The notes under the pieces were generated by a model. The model worked only from the letters and a program-made list of their open reading frames with translations. It had not been told where the DNA came from and did no database searches. Shown piece after piece: positions 34,372 to 46,627 of a DNA stretch of 64,000 bases. This stretch comes from Limonium bicolor (lineage: Eukaryota; Streptophyta; Magnoliopsida; Caryophyllales; Plumbaginaceae): positions 253,851,810 through 253,915,809 of the forward strand of contig CM041782.1 in NCBI GenBank assembly GCA_023374045.1. The letters run 5' to 3'. Made by a program: the position numbers and the translations under genes. How positions within the stretch are numbered: the stretch's first letter is position 1; every line of letters begins with the position of its first letter.

Positions 34372-37300
34372 TCGTACCCTCGAGAAAAATAAAGTCTTCC
34401 TCCCAACTTGAAATGTTCCGGTACGCTGCCGGTGAGTGGACATAGAGTGCACCCAAAACTCCCGTCGCGACGTAAATTGAATAGGAGACGACCTGAGACG
34501 GGTACAACTCCTGTAGCATGCATGGCCAGATCCAACTGGGCTCCTCGTTCTCGTGGTATAGAATTGTTAGGTGTCACATAGGGACGTTAATCAAGAACAC
34601 AATGTGTATTGTCAATTATCACGTTTAGGATAACGACGTCTGTTATAAAGTGAAGTTAGTGAGTAACTTGAGTACAAGTTCTCGGTATGATTAAACGCAG
34701 GTATTTAATCCACTAGTAATGTAGTGTTGTATGCGTGGGACATACACGTTATAGTTAGTAGCATTCACGCACATAAAATAATACAACAGTGCACAAGAGT
34801 AATACATTATTTTACAATAATTATCTTGGTCGTTATTTCAAACAACAGATAGCACTCAAGCCGGTGTAATCCGGTAGCATACAGGTTGCAAGAATCCCAT
34901 ACCGCTCACCGTAGATTGCAGTTGAATATATCCTAGTCAACGTCTGGTCAAGTATTGTCCTATATTAGGATTAACTGAGAGGGTTAATTTATGTTACCCT
35001 TGTATAATAATTTTATTGGATCATTCAACAATCTCGTATTTATTATTTCATGTGAGGTTCATTTCTTCATACTTAGATAGTTTCTTTAACCTCTTAACTT
35101 CATTGATAATTAAGGTGTTTATATATATTCCAATTTATATAGTCTTAATGAATAGCTTATATTGTGTGGTAATTTCTTTTAATTACCTTATGATTTAATG
35201 TATAACTTATTTGTTATTCCTTCTTGATTTATTTATAAATCCTTTAATGTACATATATGTATATATTTGTTCATGTACTATTTATGTTACATGTTTTTAA
35301 TTGTCTAGATGACATAATAACTTTATAATTTCTCAACTATATTTATATGCCATACATGGACATAATATTCTTATAGTTTTTATTATTCCCCTTTTAACCA
35401 TAAATAATATTTATTGGTTACCTTTAAATTCCTTATAACTATATAAGCCATAGTTTAAATTCCATAATCCCATAAATCAAAATTCTTTTTTTTCTAATTC
35501 CCCCAAATATCCACATAGGACCTATTTTTATTTAAATCTAAATTCTTACCCTTATATTTCGGTTATTTACAAAACAATCATAATAATTCATAAACTTTAC
35601 ATTTAAACTCTAATCTCATTATATTATATAGTTTTAATTCCTTATTTAATTATATTACAAAACCACCATTAATATTTTGGTATATAACTTTTGAATATTA
35701 TAACTTTCGAAAAGTACAACTTAGCCCCTCAAACTTTCGGCTTTAACATATTCTTTCCCATAATTACAATTTAACCTCAAAATCTTACCTTTACATAATG
35801 TCTTATAAACTATAGTTTTAATTTTAATTCCCCTTAATTGCTGAATATATATATATAATTTCTTAAATTACAAATCTAACCCCAAACAATTCGGGTTTGA
35901 CATAAACTTTCCTTTATTTACATTTTCACCCCAAAACTTTATAATAGTTACTTAATAACTTATAAACTATAGTTTAAATATTTAATTCGTCTAAATTTCG
36001 GAAGTGTACTTTATAATTCTCTTAATTATGGATTCGCCACATATTAAACTCCAAATTTTCATAATAACTTTTATAAATTACATAATAGCCCAAAACTTTA
36101 TAATTTGTTATTTTAACACTTGTTTAGATTATCTAAAATTCATAAACTTAATTCCTAATCTTATATTATATCATAATTACTCCAAAGAGACCCATGGCTC
36201 TCGGCTTTTATTATATATATACCAAACTTGTAAAATTTACAATTTAGCCACCTAACTTAATTAATTAGCCATTTAAGCACTAGTAAAATATTCTTAACTC
36301 ACCAAACTTTATAATATAAGTTTATATACATATGTAGCTCATTAAAACCTATTCTTCACCAAAACAATTCGGCCATAATTAATAGGATACCATATAGTAT
36401 ATAAAAGTAGATTTATAAGTCAAAATAATTATACATAAATTCATATGAGTCATATAACTCATGTAAAAATTATTGTAATGTCTTATATTGATTCTTAGCT
36501 CAAAATAGAACATATTTGTCCTTGACAATTCAGTATGAACCAAGGTGTAACCTAGGTAACTTTTGTGACACTAAAATGTGTCTTAAGGTAAATATTTTCC
36601 ATATATGTTATAGATTATATTTTTGGTATATTATACCATATGGTTTCGGTTTTAGATACCTAAGAAGGTGTACATAATTTTTGTATAATTTTTAGAAGCT
36701 TAACCAAGTTTAAAACATAAAGATTGGCTTAGTAAACTTACTTCTTAATAAAGGATGGTTAAGTGCTTGAACTCTTCTTGAATCCCCAAGCTTTATCCAA
36801 AGGAATTTGATGCTCCACTTCGGTTTTTATGCAAGAGGTGAAGGAGTTTAGGAGTTAGATCTTTAACAAAGATCTTAAGTAGATTTGTAAGTAGTTTTCC
36901 AAGGATTTACCATAAGCTTTTCTTCTTAGAATTTCGGCACACCTAAGATGAATGAAGAACCAACTTTCCTTCATGAAAATGAAGAAGAAAAGAACCTTAG
37001 AAGATGTAGAATTCGGTTACACATAAAAATGTGCTTTAAGGCTTTTCAAGCATGGAAAATACCTTAAGGTAACCTTGAGATGCTCCTTGGATTAATGTTG
37101 ATTTAGACAACCTCCTTGGAATATATGTTGATGCCGAAACCTTATAGTTGTGCTAGGAAGAGTTTTGCTTCAAGGCTTGATAAGAAATGCTAGGAAATTA
37201 CCTTAGAGATGAAGATAGAAGTTAAATCTCCATTAATGGACTTAAGAGCTTCAAAGGAAGAAGATGAAAGAAGAAGAGAGAAGACTTACCAACCGGTTGC

Positions 37301-38662
37301 AAGGGAGGAAGGAAATGAGGTTGCAACCGTATAACTTAGGCTATATTGGAAGGAATTTTGATTTGTTTATTTTGGACCCATAATTGGCATGTTAGGTCAT
37401 GTCTTTGTTTATTGTTTTTCTTTAGTTTATTAGGCTCCAAAATTCCTAAATTAAGGCACCCATTCGGCCATGTTACAAGACAAGGCAAGGTGGAAGAAAT
37501 TATGGAAGCTAAAGGACAAGGTAAGTTAGGTAAAGTTTTATTCTCTTGATTTTTCAATGTTTAGACTTGTCCTCTTCTTCCCTTGTAGGTAGACGATTTC
37601 AAGGCTTAATTGGAGCCTCTCAATCGGCAGCTAAGAGCCATAGACAAGCATGGGATGGTCACTTGCATTTAACAAATCAAAAAGTAGAATCTAGATCTAC
37701 TTTTTGCTTTAATTATTTTTTCTTTTGTCAAGCTAACATGGCCTTGTTTTCTTGCAGGATTTCGACAGCATGTAGGTCAAATGAGACTTATATTCTTCTT
37801 TCTTTAAGTATTATAGCACATGGGAAGGTGAGTCACCATGTTCTATGTCTTTTATAAGTTTTAAATGTAAATTTTATACTAGTTTTTAGGTAGAAAATCG
37901 GCCCCTATAGATCTACTTGTTTGACACTGCCTTTAGTTGATTTTGAGGGTCAATGCATCCCCATTTAAGATTCATAATTCGTGGCATGTCAAAAACTACA
38001 AGGTAATTGCGTAAAACGCGTTTTAGTGACACCCGAAGGTGCGTTTTTGTGCTCTAAGGATATTTTGGGAAATAAGTTGTCTCTATGAGTTCCAAGTGTT
38101 TATAAACATTTATTATAGTAAATAATGACATATTAAGGTGTTACATTGAGTTATATGGGGTTACTTCATGACACAATTCCCGGGCTATCGGGACACTCCC
38201 GGGGTAAAAAGGAGCGTTAAGGAATTCTCCCGAGGGTTTTGTTGAATTTGAGAAACTAGCTCGTGGGTTCTCTTTAGAATGATTATTAATGATGTTAGGA
38301 ACTCTAGGAATGAATTATATAGGGGTTCGTGCCGCCTCGGCACCTCTCCAGGCTTTTCTTGCTTTAAGGTGCGTGCGTGAGCACTCCCGAGCGTTTTGTG
38401 TTTTTGACTAAATATAGCCTAGGGACTATGTTTGTATACTCATATAATGAGGGTATGACCATTTGGTTTGAGTTTTTGAAGGTCATACAAGGTCATGCTT
38501 AATCGCATGTTTCTAAGGCGTTTTAGCGTTTATGGTGAAACGACTATTTTTACGTAACGTTTTCATGCATGTATTTGCATGTGTACGTGAAATGGTTTAT
38601 ATTTGGATTATTTTCCATTAAATAATGGTTTTATAATGTTAATTAGATTTGGGGTATTTCAA

Positions 38663-38678
38663 TCTACCCCCCTTAAAA
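38663..38678 (-). promoter_or_regulatory. Polypurine tract
   Basis: In the element sense TTTTAAGGGGGGTAGA, one base from the LTR. Confidence 0.85.
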
Positions 38679-39075
38679 GGGACTTCGCCCCGAAGTCTCA
38701 TATCTAAATTTATAAGGTTGTGGGGGAAACCAGTTCCGTTAAGTATCCACAACTCAATTTAGTTTTTAGGGATAAAGTCCCAAGTCTCTATATTCCTAAG
38801 TTCATAGTGTACATCAAACACAACATGAATACTTTGGAAGGTCATATCATATACCTACAATGTAGTGCAATGTAGTACACACAATCACATTTCACTTCAA
38901 ATAGTGCAGCGTAGTGCACATAATCTTTCCATTGTAGTGTAACGTAGTACATCAGCAAGTAAAGTACAAGGTACATTCAAATACAGTGTTACACAAGAAC
39001 ACATACAGGACAGAGTGGCACAGAAATGCACAAAAGTGCAACACGATGCATACTAAATTCACAAACGAAAAAGGA

Positions 39076-39090
39076 TCTACCCCCCTAAAA
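39076..39090 (-). promoter_or_regulatory. Second polypurine-tract-like motif
   Basis: In the element sense TTTTAGGGGGGTAGA, the 16-mer minus one A, 76 bp beyond the pol stop at 39167. It is matched by 3701-3716 and 22959-22974. Confidence 0.55.
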
Positions 39091-39166
39091 AAGTGGTATG
39101 CCCACGTACCCTAGACTAAAGTGTCTAGTCGGTAAATAATGAGGGAAACTTTGCTCATATATCCGC

Positions 39167-39699
39167 TTATAATTCCCATGTGGCCTCTTCAACATCATGG
39201 TTCGACCAAAGAACCTTTACGAGGATCACAGTCTTGTTTCGAGTATCTCGTGTTTTTCTATCTAAGATTCGTTGCGGTGTTTCCACGTACCGCATTGTTG
39301 GTTCTAACAATAGTGTCTCTGGTTGTAGAACATGAGAAGGATGAGGCATGTATTTCTTAAGCTGAGACACGTGAAAAACATTGTGTACTTTGCCCAACTC
39401 TACTGGCAAATCAAGTCGATATGCCACAAGGCCCACCCGCTCTGTGATAGCATAGGGTCCTACAAACTTCGGGCTTAGCTTGCCCTTCTGTCCAAATCTG
39501 AATACACCCTTCATCGGTGATACTCGTAGAAATACTTGGTCACCAACTGCGAACTCAAGGTCTCGTCGTCTCTCATCAACATACGATTTCTGTCTGTCTT
39601 GTGCTGCTTTCATATTATTTCTGATCTGTTGTACTTCTGCCTGAACTTGCTCTAAGTACTCAGGCCCAATGATGACGGTCTCACTAGACTCGTCCTAGC
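39167..39699 (-). pseudogene. Integrase C-terminus and chromodomain-like tail
   Basis: The frame 39613-39167 encodes [19 protein letters not shown], a GPY module (KLSPKFVGPY), [10 protein letters not shown] and a chromodomain-like end (RILDRKTRDTR ... [17 protein letters not shown]), then a stop. It is close to the plus-strand copy at 3180-3600 but stops about 15 residues earlier. A stop upstream near 39696 separates it from the integrase core. Confidence 0.85.
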
Positions 39700-40440
39700 A
39701 CAATGGTGTGCGGCATGGTCTGCCATATAGTGCTTGAAAAGGTGACATCTGTATAGAGGCGTGATAACTGTTGTTGTATGCAAATTCAATTAGATGTAAC
39801 CTATCTATCCAGCTGCCCTGGAAATCCAAGGCACATGCTCGTAGCATGTCCTCTAAGGTCTGAATAGTCCTCTCTGATTGACCATCCGTCTGAGGATGAA
39901 ATGTTGTGCTAAGCTTCAGTTTAGTTCCAAGTGCTTCGCGAGTAGCTCGCCAATATCATGAAAGAAATCTGGTATCTCGATCTGAAACAATAGTCTTTGG
40001 TACTCCATGATGCCTGATAATTTCTTTTTCGAATAATTCTGCCAACCTTGGCCTTCCAAGTGTCTTTCATCGGTATAAATCTCGCCACTTTGGTCAGTCG
40101 ATCAACAACAACCCATATCATATTTAGTCCTCCTCTCGTAGGTGGTAGTCCCACCACGAAGTCCATAGAAATATCATAAACTTCCATTCTGGAACTGGCA
40201 TAGACTGCACCATGCCTCCTGGTCGTCTATGTTCGAATTTCACTTTCTGACAAGTGAGACATCGAATCACATACTCTGTCACGTCGCCCTTCATACCACT
40301 CCACCAGAAATACCTCTTCAGATCTTTGTACATCTTAGAAGCTCCTGGGTGGACAGATGTGGAAGAAGTATGGGACTCTCGAAGAATATGGTCTTTTATA
40401 TCTATGCTGTCTCTGGGAATACACAATCTGCCCTTTAATC
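39700..40440 (-). pseudogene. Integrase zinc-binding and catalytic core, broken
   Basis: Frame 40426-40124 holds the HHCC region ([22 protein letters not shown], with CLTCQKVK). Frame 40187-39921 holds the first catalytic Asp ([14 protein letters not shown]) and [17 protein letters not shown] shift near 40180 and more damage after about 40040 split the core. The Glu region ([12 protein letters not shown] in the sister copy) can still be followed at about 39850-39890. Confidence 0.82.
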
Positions 40441-41187
40441 TGATCAGCCCATCATCGTGTAGCTGGAACTCATACTTCCCTCCTTCAATGTACCGTCAGA
40501 CAACTTCTGACTGATCTCCATCATTCGCTGATCATTCTGCTGTGCGCTACGTATGTCGTCTATAAGACTCGAGCTAGCCACAATGGCATTTAAGGAATGT
40601 GCTCATCGACTCAATGCGTCTGCTACTACATTAGCTTTTCCTTTTTTGTACTGCAAATCGATGTCGTAATCCTTGAGAAATTCAACCCATCTTCGTTGTC
40701 TCATGTTTAGCTCCTTCTGGGTGAATACATATATTTCATTTGTGATCCGAGTATACGGTCATCTGGACACCATACAGGTAGTGGCGCCAGATCTTCAATG
40801 CAAATACAAATGCTCCAAGTTCCAAGTCATGTGTGGGATAGTTCTCCTCATGCTTCTTCAGTTGTCGGGAAGCGTAGGCGACTACCTTCCCATTCTGCAT
40901 GAGTACGCACCCTAATCCCCTGCCTGATGCATCACAGTAAACTTCATAACCCTCTGTGCCTTCAGGTATAGTCAAAACTGGTGTTGAGGTCAAAGCATCC
41001 TTCAAATACTGGAATGAGGTTTCACATTATGTAGTCCATGTGAATGGCGTGTCCTTCTTCATTAAACTTGTCATTGGTTTGGCTATTTTGGAGAAGTCTT
41101 TGACGAACCTTCTGTAGTAACCTGCTAACCCAAGGAAACTCCTGATATCAGTCACTGTCTTTGGTCTGGGCCAGGTGCGAACTGCTT
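40441..41187 (-). pseudogene. RT connection and RNase H, broken
   Basis: Frame 41005-40736 encodes [18 protein letters not shown] and [20 protein letters not shown], the RNase H start. 41150-41040 encodes [18 protein letters not shown] shift near 40735 and other breaks separate these from the ADALSRR-type end at about 40610. Confidence 0.8.
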
Positions 41188-41995
41188 CTATTTTGCTGGA
41201 TCCACTACGATCCCAGCGTCTGAGATAACATGTCCTGGAAAGGAAACTCGATCTAGCCAAAACTCATACTTGGAGAACTTAGCATAAAGCTGGTTCTCCC
41301 TTAAGATCTCGAGTACACGTCGGAGGTGACTCTCATGCTCTTCCTTAGACTTCGAATAAATTAGGATATCATCGATGAATACAACTACGGTCTTGTCCAG
41401 CTGCTCTTTGAATAATCTATTCATTAAGTCCATGAAGACTGCCGGTGCGTTTGACAAGCCAAAAGGCATAACTGTAAAATCATAGTGGCCATATCATGTT
41501 CTGAATGCTGTCTTTTCTCTGTCTTGCTCTCTGATAGGTATCTGATGGTACCCTGATCTCAAATCGATCTTTGAAAACACCTTTGCTCTTCTTAACTAAT
41601 CAAACAAATCGTCAATTCGTGGTAGTGGATATTTGTTCTTCACTGACACTGCATTAAGCTCTCTGTAATCGATACATAACCGAAGGCTTCCATCCTTCTT
41701 CTTCACAAAAAGAACTGGTGCTCCCCACGGCGATACGCTAGGTCGTATGTATCCCTTGTCTAATAAATCCTTCAACTGTTCCTTCAACTCAGCTATCTCT
41801 GCTGGTGCCATACGGTACGGTGCATTAGCTATGGGACCGGTACCTGGTAGTAACTCAATGGAGAATTCTACCTCTCTGGCTGGCGGTAAGCCTGGAAGTT
41901 CCTTTGGGAAAATGTCCGAAAATTCTGACACCACTGGCATATATGGATCAAAATCTGGGTCGTGCTCTACATCCTGAACATAGCATAAATATACT
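41188..41995 (-). pseudogene. Reverse transcriptase, broken
   Basis: Frame 41940-41596 gives the RT N-terminal half ([40 protein letters not shown]). After a stop near 41598 and a damaged stretch, frame 41469-41188 gives [20 protein letters not shown] and the catalytic box FIDDILIYS. This is a typical plant Gypsy RT. Confidence 0.85.
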
Positions 41996-42018
41996 TCCTT
42001 CTGCTTCCTAACTTCTTT

Positions 42019-42567
42019 TTACATGGACATAGCAGATATCACTTTTATTGATGGTGCTCTAGGGCTCTGGCGGTAAGACATTGTCACTCCTGATGGGCTC
42101 TTAAGTAACATTCTGCGCTCTGCACAAAGGATGCGGCCTCTGTGCCGCCCCAACCAATCCATCCCGGCTATGACGTCGAATCCTAGACCTCTGAACTCAA
42201 TTAGGTCAATGGGAAATTCCTCCTCAATAAGGATAGTGGCTCCTCTATAAAGACGAGTGCAACTGACCTTCTCCTTAGACGGGAGTGCCACCTTAAAATC
42301 AGGTAACTCTACGACTTCTAGCCCCAACTTCCCCGCAAGCGAAGGCGAAACGAAAGTATGTGAGGCTCCGGAGTCGAACAGTACTGATGCAGCCACTCCA
42401 TTGACATGAAAGGTACCAGTGAGGATCGTGCCGCCCTTGCTGGCCTCCTCCTCAGTAAGTATACTTAAGGCACCTTCCGTCTCCTTAGCACAACCTAACA
42501 ACAGAATCTGGGTAAGTACTTTGACATATGATGGGGGTCGAAAGACATTCACTTTTCATAACAATAA
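42019..42567 (-). pseudogene. Aspartic protease of second AlkB-bearing element
   Basis: 177-residue frame with the retropepsin site FDSGASHTF (Asp at about residue 60), then [23 protein letters not shown] and GVTMSYRQ. The peptide Leu-Gly-Cys-Ala near residue 19 aligns with the plus-strand copy at about 290-301 and may mark where the joined gag-pol frame resumes. A stop near 42019 ends the frame before RT. The N-terminal residues before that peptide have no match and may not be coding. Confidence 0.85.
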
Positions 42568-42619
42568 TGCTTCATTGATGAGATGATCTTCTTTCAGCTG
42601 TCTAAAGACAATTACAATG

Positions 42620-43169
42620 CTAGTATTTTCTAAAGGTCAAACTTAATATTCCTGGTTTCATGTGGGTGGTGTTTATCACTGTCGGAGGTGTTGTGTTTAT
42701 TTTAATCCTTTTAATTCCATGGTATAGCAGCCTTGACTTTCCACCCATTATTAAAACATCTCCTGAATTTAATATGATTTTCTTCGCAAGGTCCACACGC
42801 TTCTGCTCGCCATACAGAAACTCTGCGTCATCTCCAATTGACAAAGACAATACTGGTATCCCCTGATCGAGGGACCCTTGTGTTTCATCCTTGTCTTGGT
42901 GTAGTCCTACGCGGCCCCCTTCTTTATAGAAGTTGATGATACATAGATCAGCCCTTATATTGGGAACTGGATCTTCTTCTAACTGTTGAGCTGCATTAAC
43001 TGCTTGTTCCACAATTTGTAAATATTCCTCTGGGATTTTTGGTACTTGCGCTCCATCTATGGTCCTTGTATCCTGGTAGGTCTTTGAATAAGGATTCCAA
43101 TCCTTTCCTAAGCACATCATTTTCAGCTTCTTTTTGATCCTCCTGGAAATTCGGGTGTGTAGAAACCTC
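42620..43169 (-). CDS. AlkB-like 2OG-Fe(II) dioxygenase carried by Tekay-like element, 5'-truncated
   Basis: The open minus-strand frame runs from the Athila border (43169) to a stop at 42620, about 182 residues. The visible order is MMCLGKDWNP, DGAQVPKIP, LCIINFY (Asn and Tyr at 2-oxoglutarate-binding positions), GLHQDKDE (iron-binding HxD), LSLSIGDDAEFLYG, SGDVLIMGGKSR, LYHGI (distal His) and LTFRKY (Arg). These match cellular AlkB/ALKBH enzymes, which remove methyl groups from nucleic-acid bases using Fe(II) and 2-oxoglutarate. The first tail Arg found in the plus-strand copy is Ile here, so activity may be reduced. The ATG at 43183 belongs to the Athila LTR and is not the real start. No internal stop or frameshift is seen, although neighbouring pol has several. 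Confidence 0.88.
43165..43169. other. Likely left target-site copy of Athila insertion
   Basis: ACCTC precedes the Athila LTR within the AlkB-like ORF. The right-hand copy is beyond the window. Confidence 0.4.
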
Positions 43170-44800
43170 TGATAAGTGTCCAAATGAGCATGTTTTATAG
43201 GTGTATTTCATATATAATATTAGCACTTTTCTTGCTCATTTCTCCACTTCGGTTAGTTTTCCTCTAGTTTATGTTTTATTGTTATCTCACAAATTTATTG
43301 TTTTAACATGAGGAAAACCAAGCTGGGAGTAAAGTAGACGAAGAGACGAACGCATAGACGCAAACGGCTCAGAAAACGGAGTCCAAACGAAGAATCTAGA
43401 GCCGGTCAAAGTTCGTAGAAAAAAAATAAGTCAAAAACTTGTGTCCACCCTTGTGACCGCATGGGATTAGGCGGACACAAGGGTGACCGCATGGATCTAG
43501 GCGGACAACACATGCGACCGCATGGACTTGGGCGGACGTGAGTGAGTTGTGTCCGCATAGCCAGAGGCGGACGCCAACGCGGACAAGGCCACGTCCGCAT
43601 AGCCAGAGGCGGACGCCAACGAGGACAAGGCGGACGTGACTAAATTCACGCGACAGTTTTCTTCTTCGCCCACTGTCTGCAACTTGCTTCTGCCATATCC
43701 ATCTACTCCGAGCAGCGCCTACCTTAATTCCCTCACGCGTCTGTCCCCTGCAATCAATCTGCAATCAATTCTTCCACTCCAGATCTGCCTCTTCCCTTCC
43801 TCTACATAAACCCAGCAACTGCAACCTTAAACAGGCGTACGGAGAAAACCAGAAAATCAGACCATCGCTCACCACAATTACCATTCGCTTCCATTAATTC
43901 TCTCCCGTACACCACAACACATCATTCAGTCCCCAGAACCTAAACACTCCAATTCACTCATTCCACATACAATTTCCTACGTACTCGCTCCACTCTCCGT
44001 TCTCTTCATTTCTCCATTCACCATCCACACCTCCGTATCATTATTACGTCCAACCTCTGCCTGACTTATTACCAGTTAATATGTCAGGCTAAGGAGGATT
44101 TGCTCCGGGCGAAGGTTTAATTATGGTTTATTTAGTTGTGTAATCTATATTTCTACCGGTTAAAATAAATTCAGTTTGTTACGATTAAAGTTTATCACGC
44201 TCCCTTTTTAATAAATTTCATCGATTTATTAAAAAGCCTTACTAAATCTGTTTTTAATCTGATCGGTGACGAACAGACAGGTAAATTAAGCCGTAAAACT
44301 GTAGGAAACTTATTTTCATCGGATAAGTTAGTACTCAGTTGCAAGAATAAAATTCCTCACACTCCTCTGCCGTTTACACGTATTTTGCTTGAGTTTTCAT
44401 CGGACCTTGCATTTTTAGGTAAACGAGTTCTTATGAGTTCTCATCGGACCTTAAGATAATAACAGGAATCTTGCCAAATTATTTTATTAAACCGGTAGAG
44501 ATAGCATAACTAATCAGATCATATTAACCTAAACCCGGAGTTCCGTTTAATTCATCTTCATTTCACTAAATTAATCTGTTATTTATTTTTCAAGAACAAG
44601 TCAATTAATCCCCCCTCTCGTGACAAGCTTAGGTACTTAATAATTCACCTTAGTCTCACGGTTCGATATCCGGTCGCTTACACTTTGCTATACTACCACG
44701 ACCGGGATTTGTTTGCAGCCCGACGTTTATTTTGAGTTTTAATTTCTTTTCTTTTATTTTAATTTCACCAGTTCTAACCACTCACGATATCACGTCTGCA
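43170..44800 (+). mobile_element. Athila 5' LTR
   Basis: 1631 bp, starts TGATAAGTGTCC, ends CACGTCTGCA, followed by the primer-binding site. It is homologous over its whole length to the reversed solo LTR at 49032-50790. It contains GGCGGAC hairpin repeats at 43441-43640. Confidence 0.92.
43441..43640 (+). repeat. GGCGGAC palindromic repeats in Athila LTR
   Basis: Repeated GACCGCATGG...AGGCGGAC and GTCCGCATAGCCAGAGGCGGAC units, each able to form a short hairpin, 270-470 bp into the LTR. Confidence 0.8.
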
Positions 44801-44803
44801 AAA

Positions 44804-44821
44804 TGGCGCCGTTGCCGGGGA
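44804..44821 (+). promoter_or_regulatory. Primer-binding site, tRNA-Asp type
   Basis: TGGCGCCGTTGCCGGGGA, 3 nt after the LTR end, the usual site of Athila-type elements. Confidence 0.92.
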
Positions 44822-45209
44822 CTTGATTTATTCTAGTCCCTAAGCCCCGGTTAATTCACCTGTTATATTATAATAATCTGTTAAAATTATTTTGTTGATA
44901 ATCTAATTTCAGACATCTGACTTGGACATCTGACTTCTGACCTGACTTGGACATCTGACTTTGGACATCTAACTTCTGACTTCTTAATATTATTGTCATT
45001 TAATTACCATTGTCCTTCAAATTTCTGTATATTAACTACTAACTTTTAATTTCCAGTATACTAACTACTAACTTAAAATTTCTGTCATTTAATTTTCTGT
45101 CATTTCAATTATCATTGTCTCTAACTACTAACTTTAATTTTCTGTCATCTAATTCCTAACATTTTATTTTCTCACATAACGAGTTTCTTTTCTCTGTTTT
45201 GAGTGGTGA
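44822..45209 (+). other. Athila untranslated leader
   Basis: AT-rich leader with repeated GACATCTGACTT and CTAACTACTAACTT phrases. No ORF. Confidence 0.7.
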
Positions 45210-46627
45210 ATGCCTTTTACCAGGTCAAACAGCCTCCCAGAAAATATTAATAATCACACGGTTGGTTACATTCCAGAGATCGAGAGAACCTTTCTGCGCA
45301 CCCTAAGGCAGAGACGAACTCAACAAAACATAACCACCACAGTGATAGAATCTGACCCGGAAGCTGACATGGCATCTACACCAGCGACAGTTCGAAACAA
45401 TTACAGGCCGTCTAATCTAGGACAACAGCCTACCATCATCCTTCCTCACCTTAGCCCATCCGAATACGATGAGTGGCAGAAGCTGAAGCCATATCATCAG
45501 ATCCGATGTGTGAAGGAGTTGGGCATGTTTGATGGCACCAATCCTGACGAAGCCCTGTTACATGTTACAAAGATCTTGCAACATGCCAACAGTCTCACTG
45601 CGACCGACGCGGTACTCCAGTTTGCAAGACTGACATTATTCCCTCACAGCCTGACGGGAAGTGCGAGCAAATGGTATCATAGCCTGACACCAAGTACCAT
45701 TCGTACTTGGGATGACATGGCCACCAAGTTCTACGACAAATTCCTACCCCCGAGCCGAAGTTGGAGATGATTGCTGAAATCTATAATTTCAAGCAGCCAG
45801 GGTCGGAGAACATTTGTGAAACTTGGGACCGTTTCAAAGGACTACTACTTACTTGTCCTCACCATGGTCTGACGAAAGAACAAGTATCACAATTGTTTTA
45901 CAAAGGCTTGATCGGTCCATGCAGAACAATGGTACTGTCCTCGTTAGGGGCTGACATTCTGAAAAAGCCAGTAGCACAATTTCTGAATAGCATGGAGTCT
46001 CTCTGTGAAGAAATCAGAGACTGGGCCTCCGGTGGATCAAGGAGCGGTACTCCAGGTTTAAATCATGTTGGGGAAAGTGATAACAAGTTCGACCAACTGA
46101 TGAAAAGCCATGAGCAACTCATGGAGAGCAATGCTCAGCAGGCAACAAAAGTCAGTACTCTGCAAAAAGTGGTTGAGCAGATGGCTATGAATTCCTACCC
46201 CCAGCAAGCTAAGTCGATGATTTCCCGATCATCTACAATCCCTCCAGGCTATGCTCCTCTTTCCCAATCATCTCCTGTTATTTCTTGTACGCAATGTGGT
46301 GGGCCTCATGACTATGAACAATGCCCCCAACTACAAGAATTAAAAGCAGCAGAGGAGGCAAACTATCTCACCAACAATTCAGGATACAGACAACCTTGGC
46401 AATGTAACATGCAACCCAACCTCGCTACTCAAACACCGACAATATCCAAAACCCACATACACTACAAACATCTCAAAATTACAGACCTCAGTCCAATTTT
46501 CAAGGAGGCCAAAGGCAATATCAACAACAGCCTTATGGCAATGAAGCTTCTTCGAGTCGATCAACTCAACCTCCTTCGAATCCTGAGTCTGAAATGTCTC
46601 AAATGCAAGAGATGTTTAAGGCAATGA
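45210..46627 (+). pseudogene. Athila gag, frameshifted
   Basis: ATG at 45210 opens a frame with ELGMFDGTNPDEALLHVTKI and FPHSLTGSASKWYHSL, the capsid-like core of Athila Gag. The frame ends at 45770 through a shift near 45760. The next frame (45761-46627) continues with FKGLLLTCPHHGL and a zinc knuckle CTQCGGPHDYEQC (CX2CX3HX4C) at about 46290. It loses homology after about 46420, where a second shift hands over to the frame that becomes the protease ORF. Gag would form the particle shell. Confidence 0.88.

Larger units (their letters stand above)
33665..38661 (-). mobile_element. 3' LTR of second AlkB-bearing element
   Basis: 4997 bp, plus-strand ends TGTAACACCCTAACC and GGGGTATTTCA. Very AT-rich in the middle, with no GC-rich palindromic array. 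It shares terminal motifs and the U5 hairpin with the other Tekay-like LTRs. ORFs inside (33918, 35016, 36004, 37336, 37546) have no recognisable domain. Confidence 0.85.
33665..43169 (-). mobile_element. Second AlkB-bearing Tekay-like element, 5' end removed by Athila insertion
   Basis: In the element sense (right to left): AlkB-like ORF, protease, RT, RNase H, integrase, chromodomain-like tail, duplicated polypurine motif, 3' LTR. Pol is close to the copy at 1-3667, but the LTR is a different family member. Its 5' part, including the start of the AlkB-like ORF, is cut off at 43169, where the Athila LTR starts. Multiple stops and shifts make pol non-functional. Confidence 0.85.

Noticed and set aside
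35016..36255. Hydrophobic small ORFs suggesting membrane proteins
   Set aside because: The region is extremely AT-rich LTR sequence where such frames arise by chance. No start context or homologue recognised.
42620..43169. AlkB-like ORF as a host gene that happened to be hit by transposons
   Set aside because: The same C-terminus sits at the same place before the protease in a second element on the other strand. Not fully excluded without full-length copies.
42996..43226. ORF spanning the AlkB ORF and the Athila LTR border
   Set aside because: It crosses an insertion junction and overlaps the AlkB frame in another frame.
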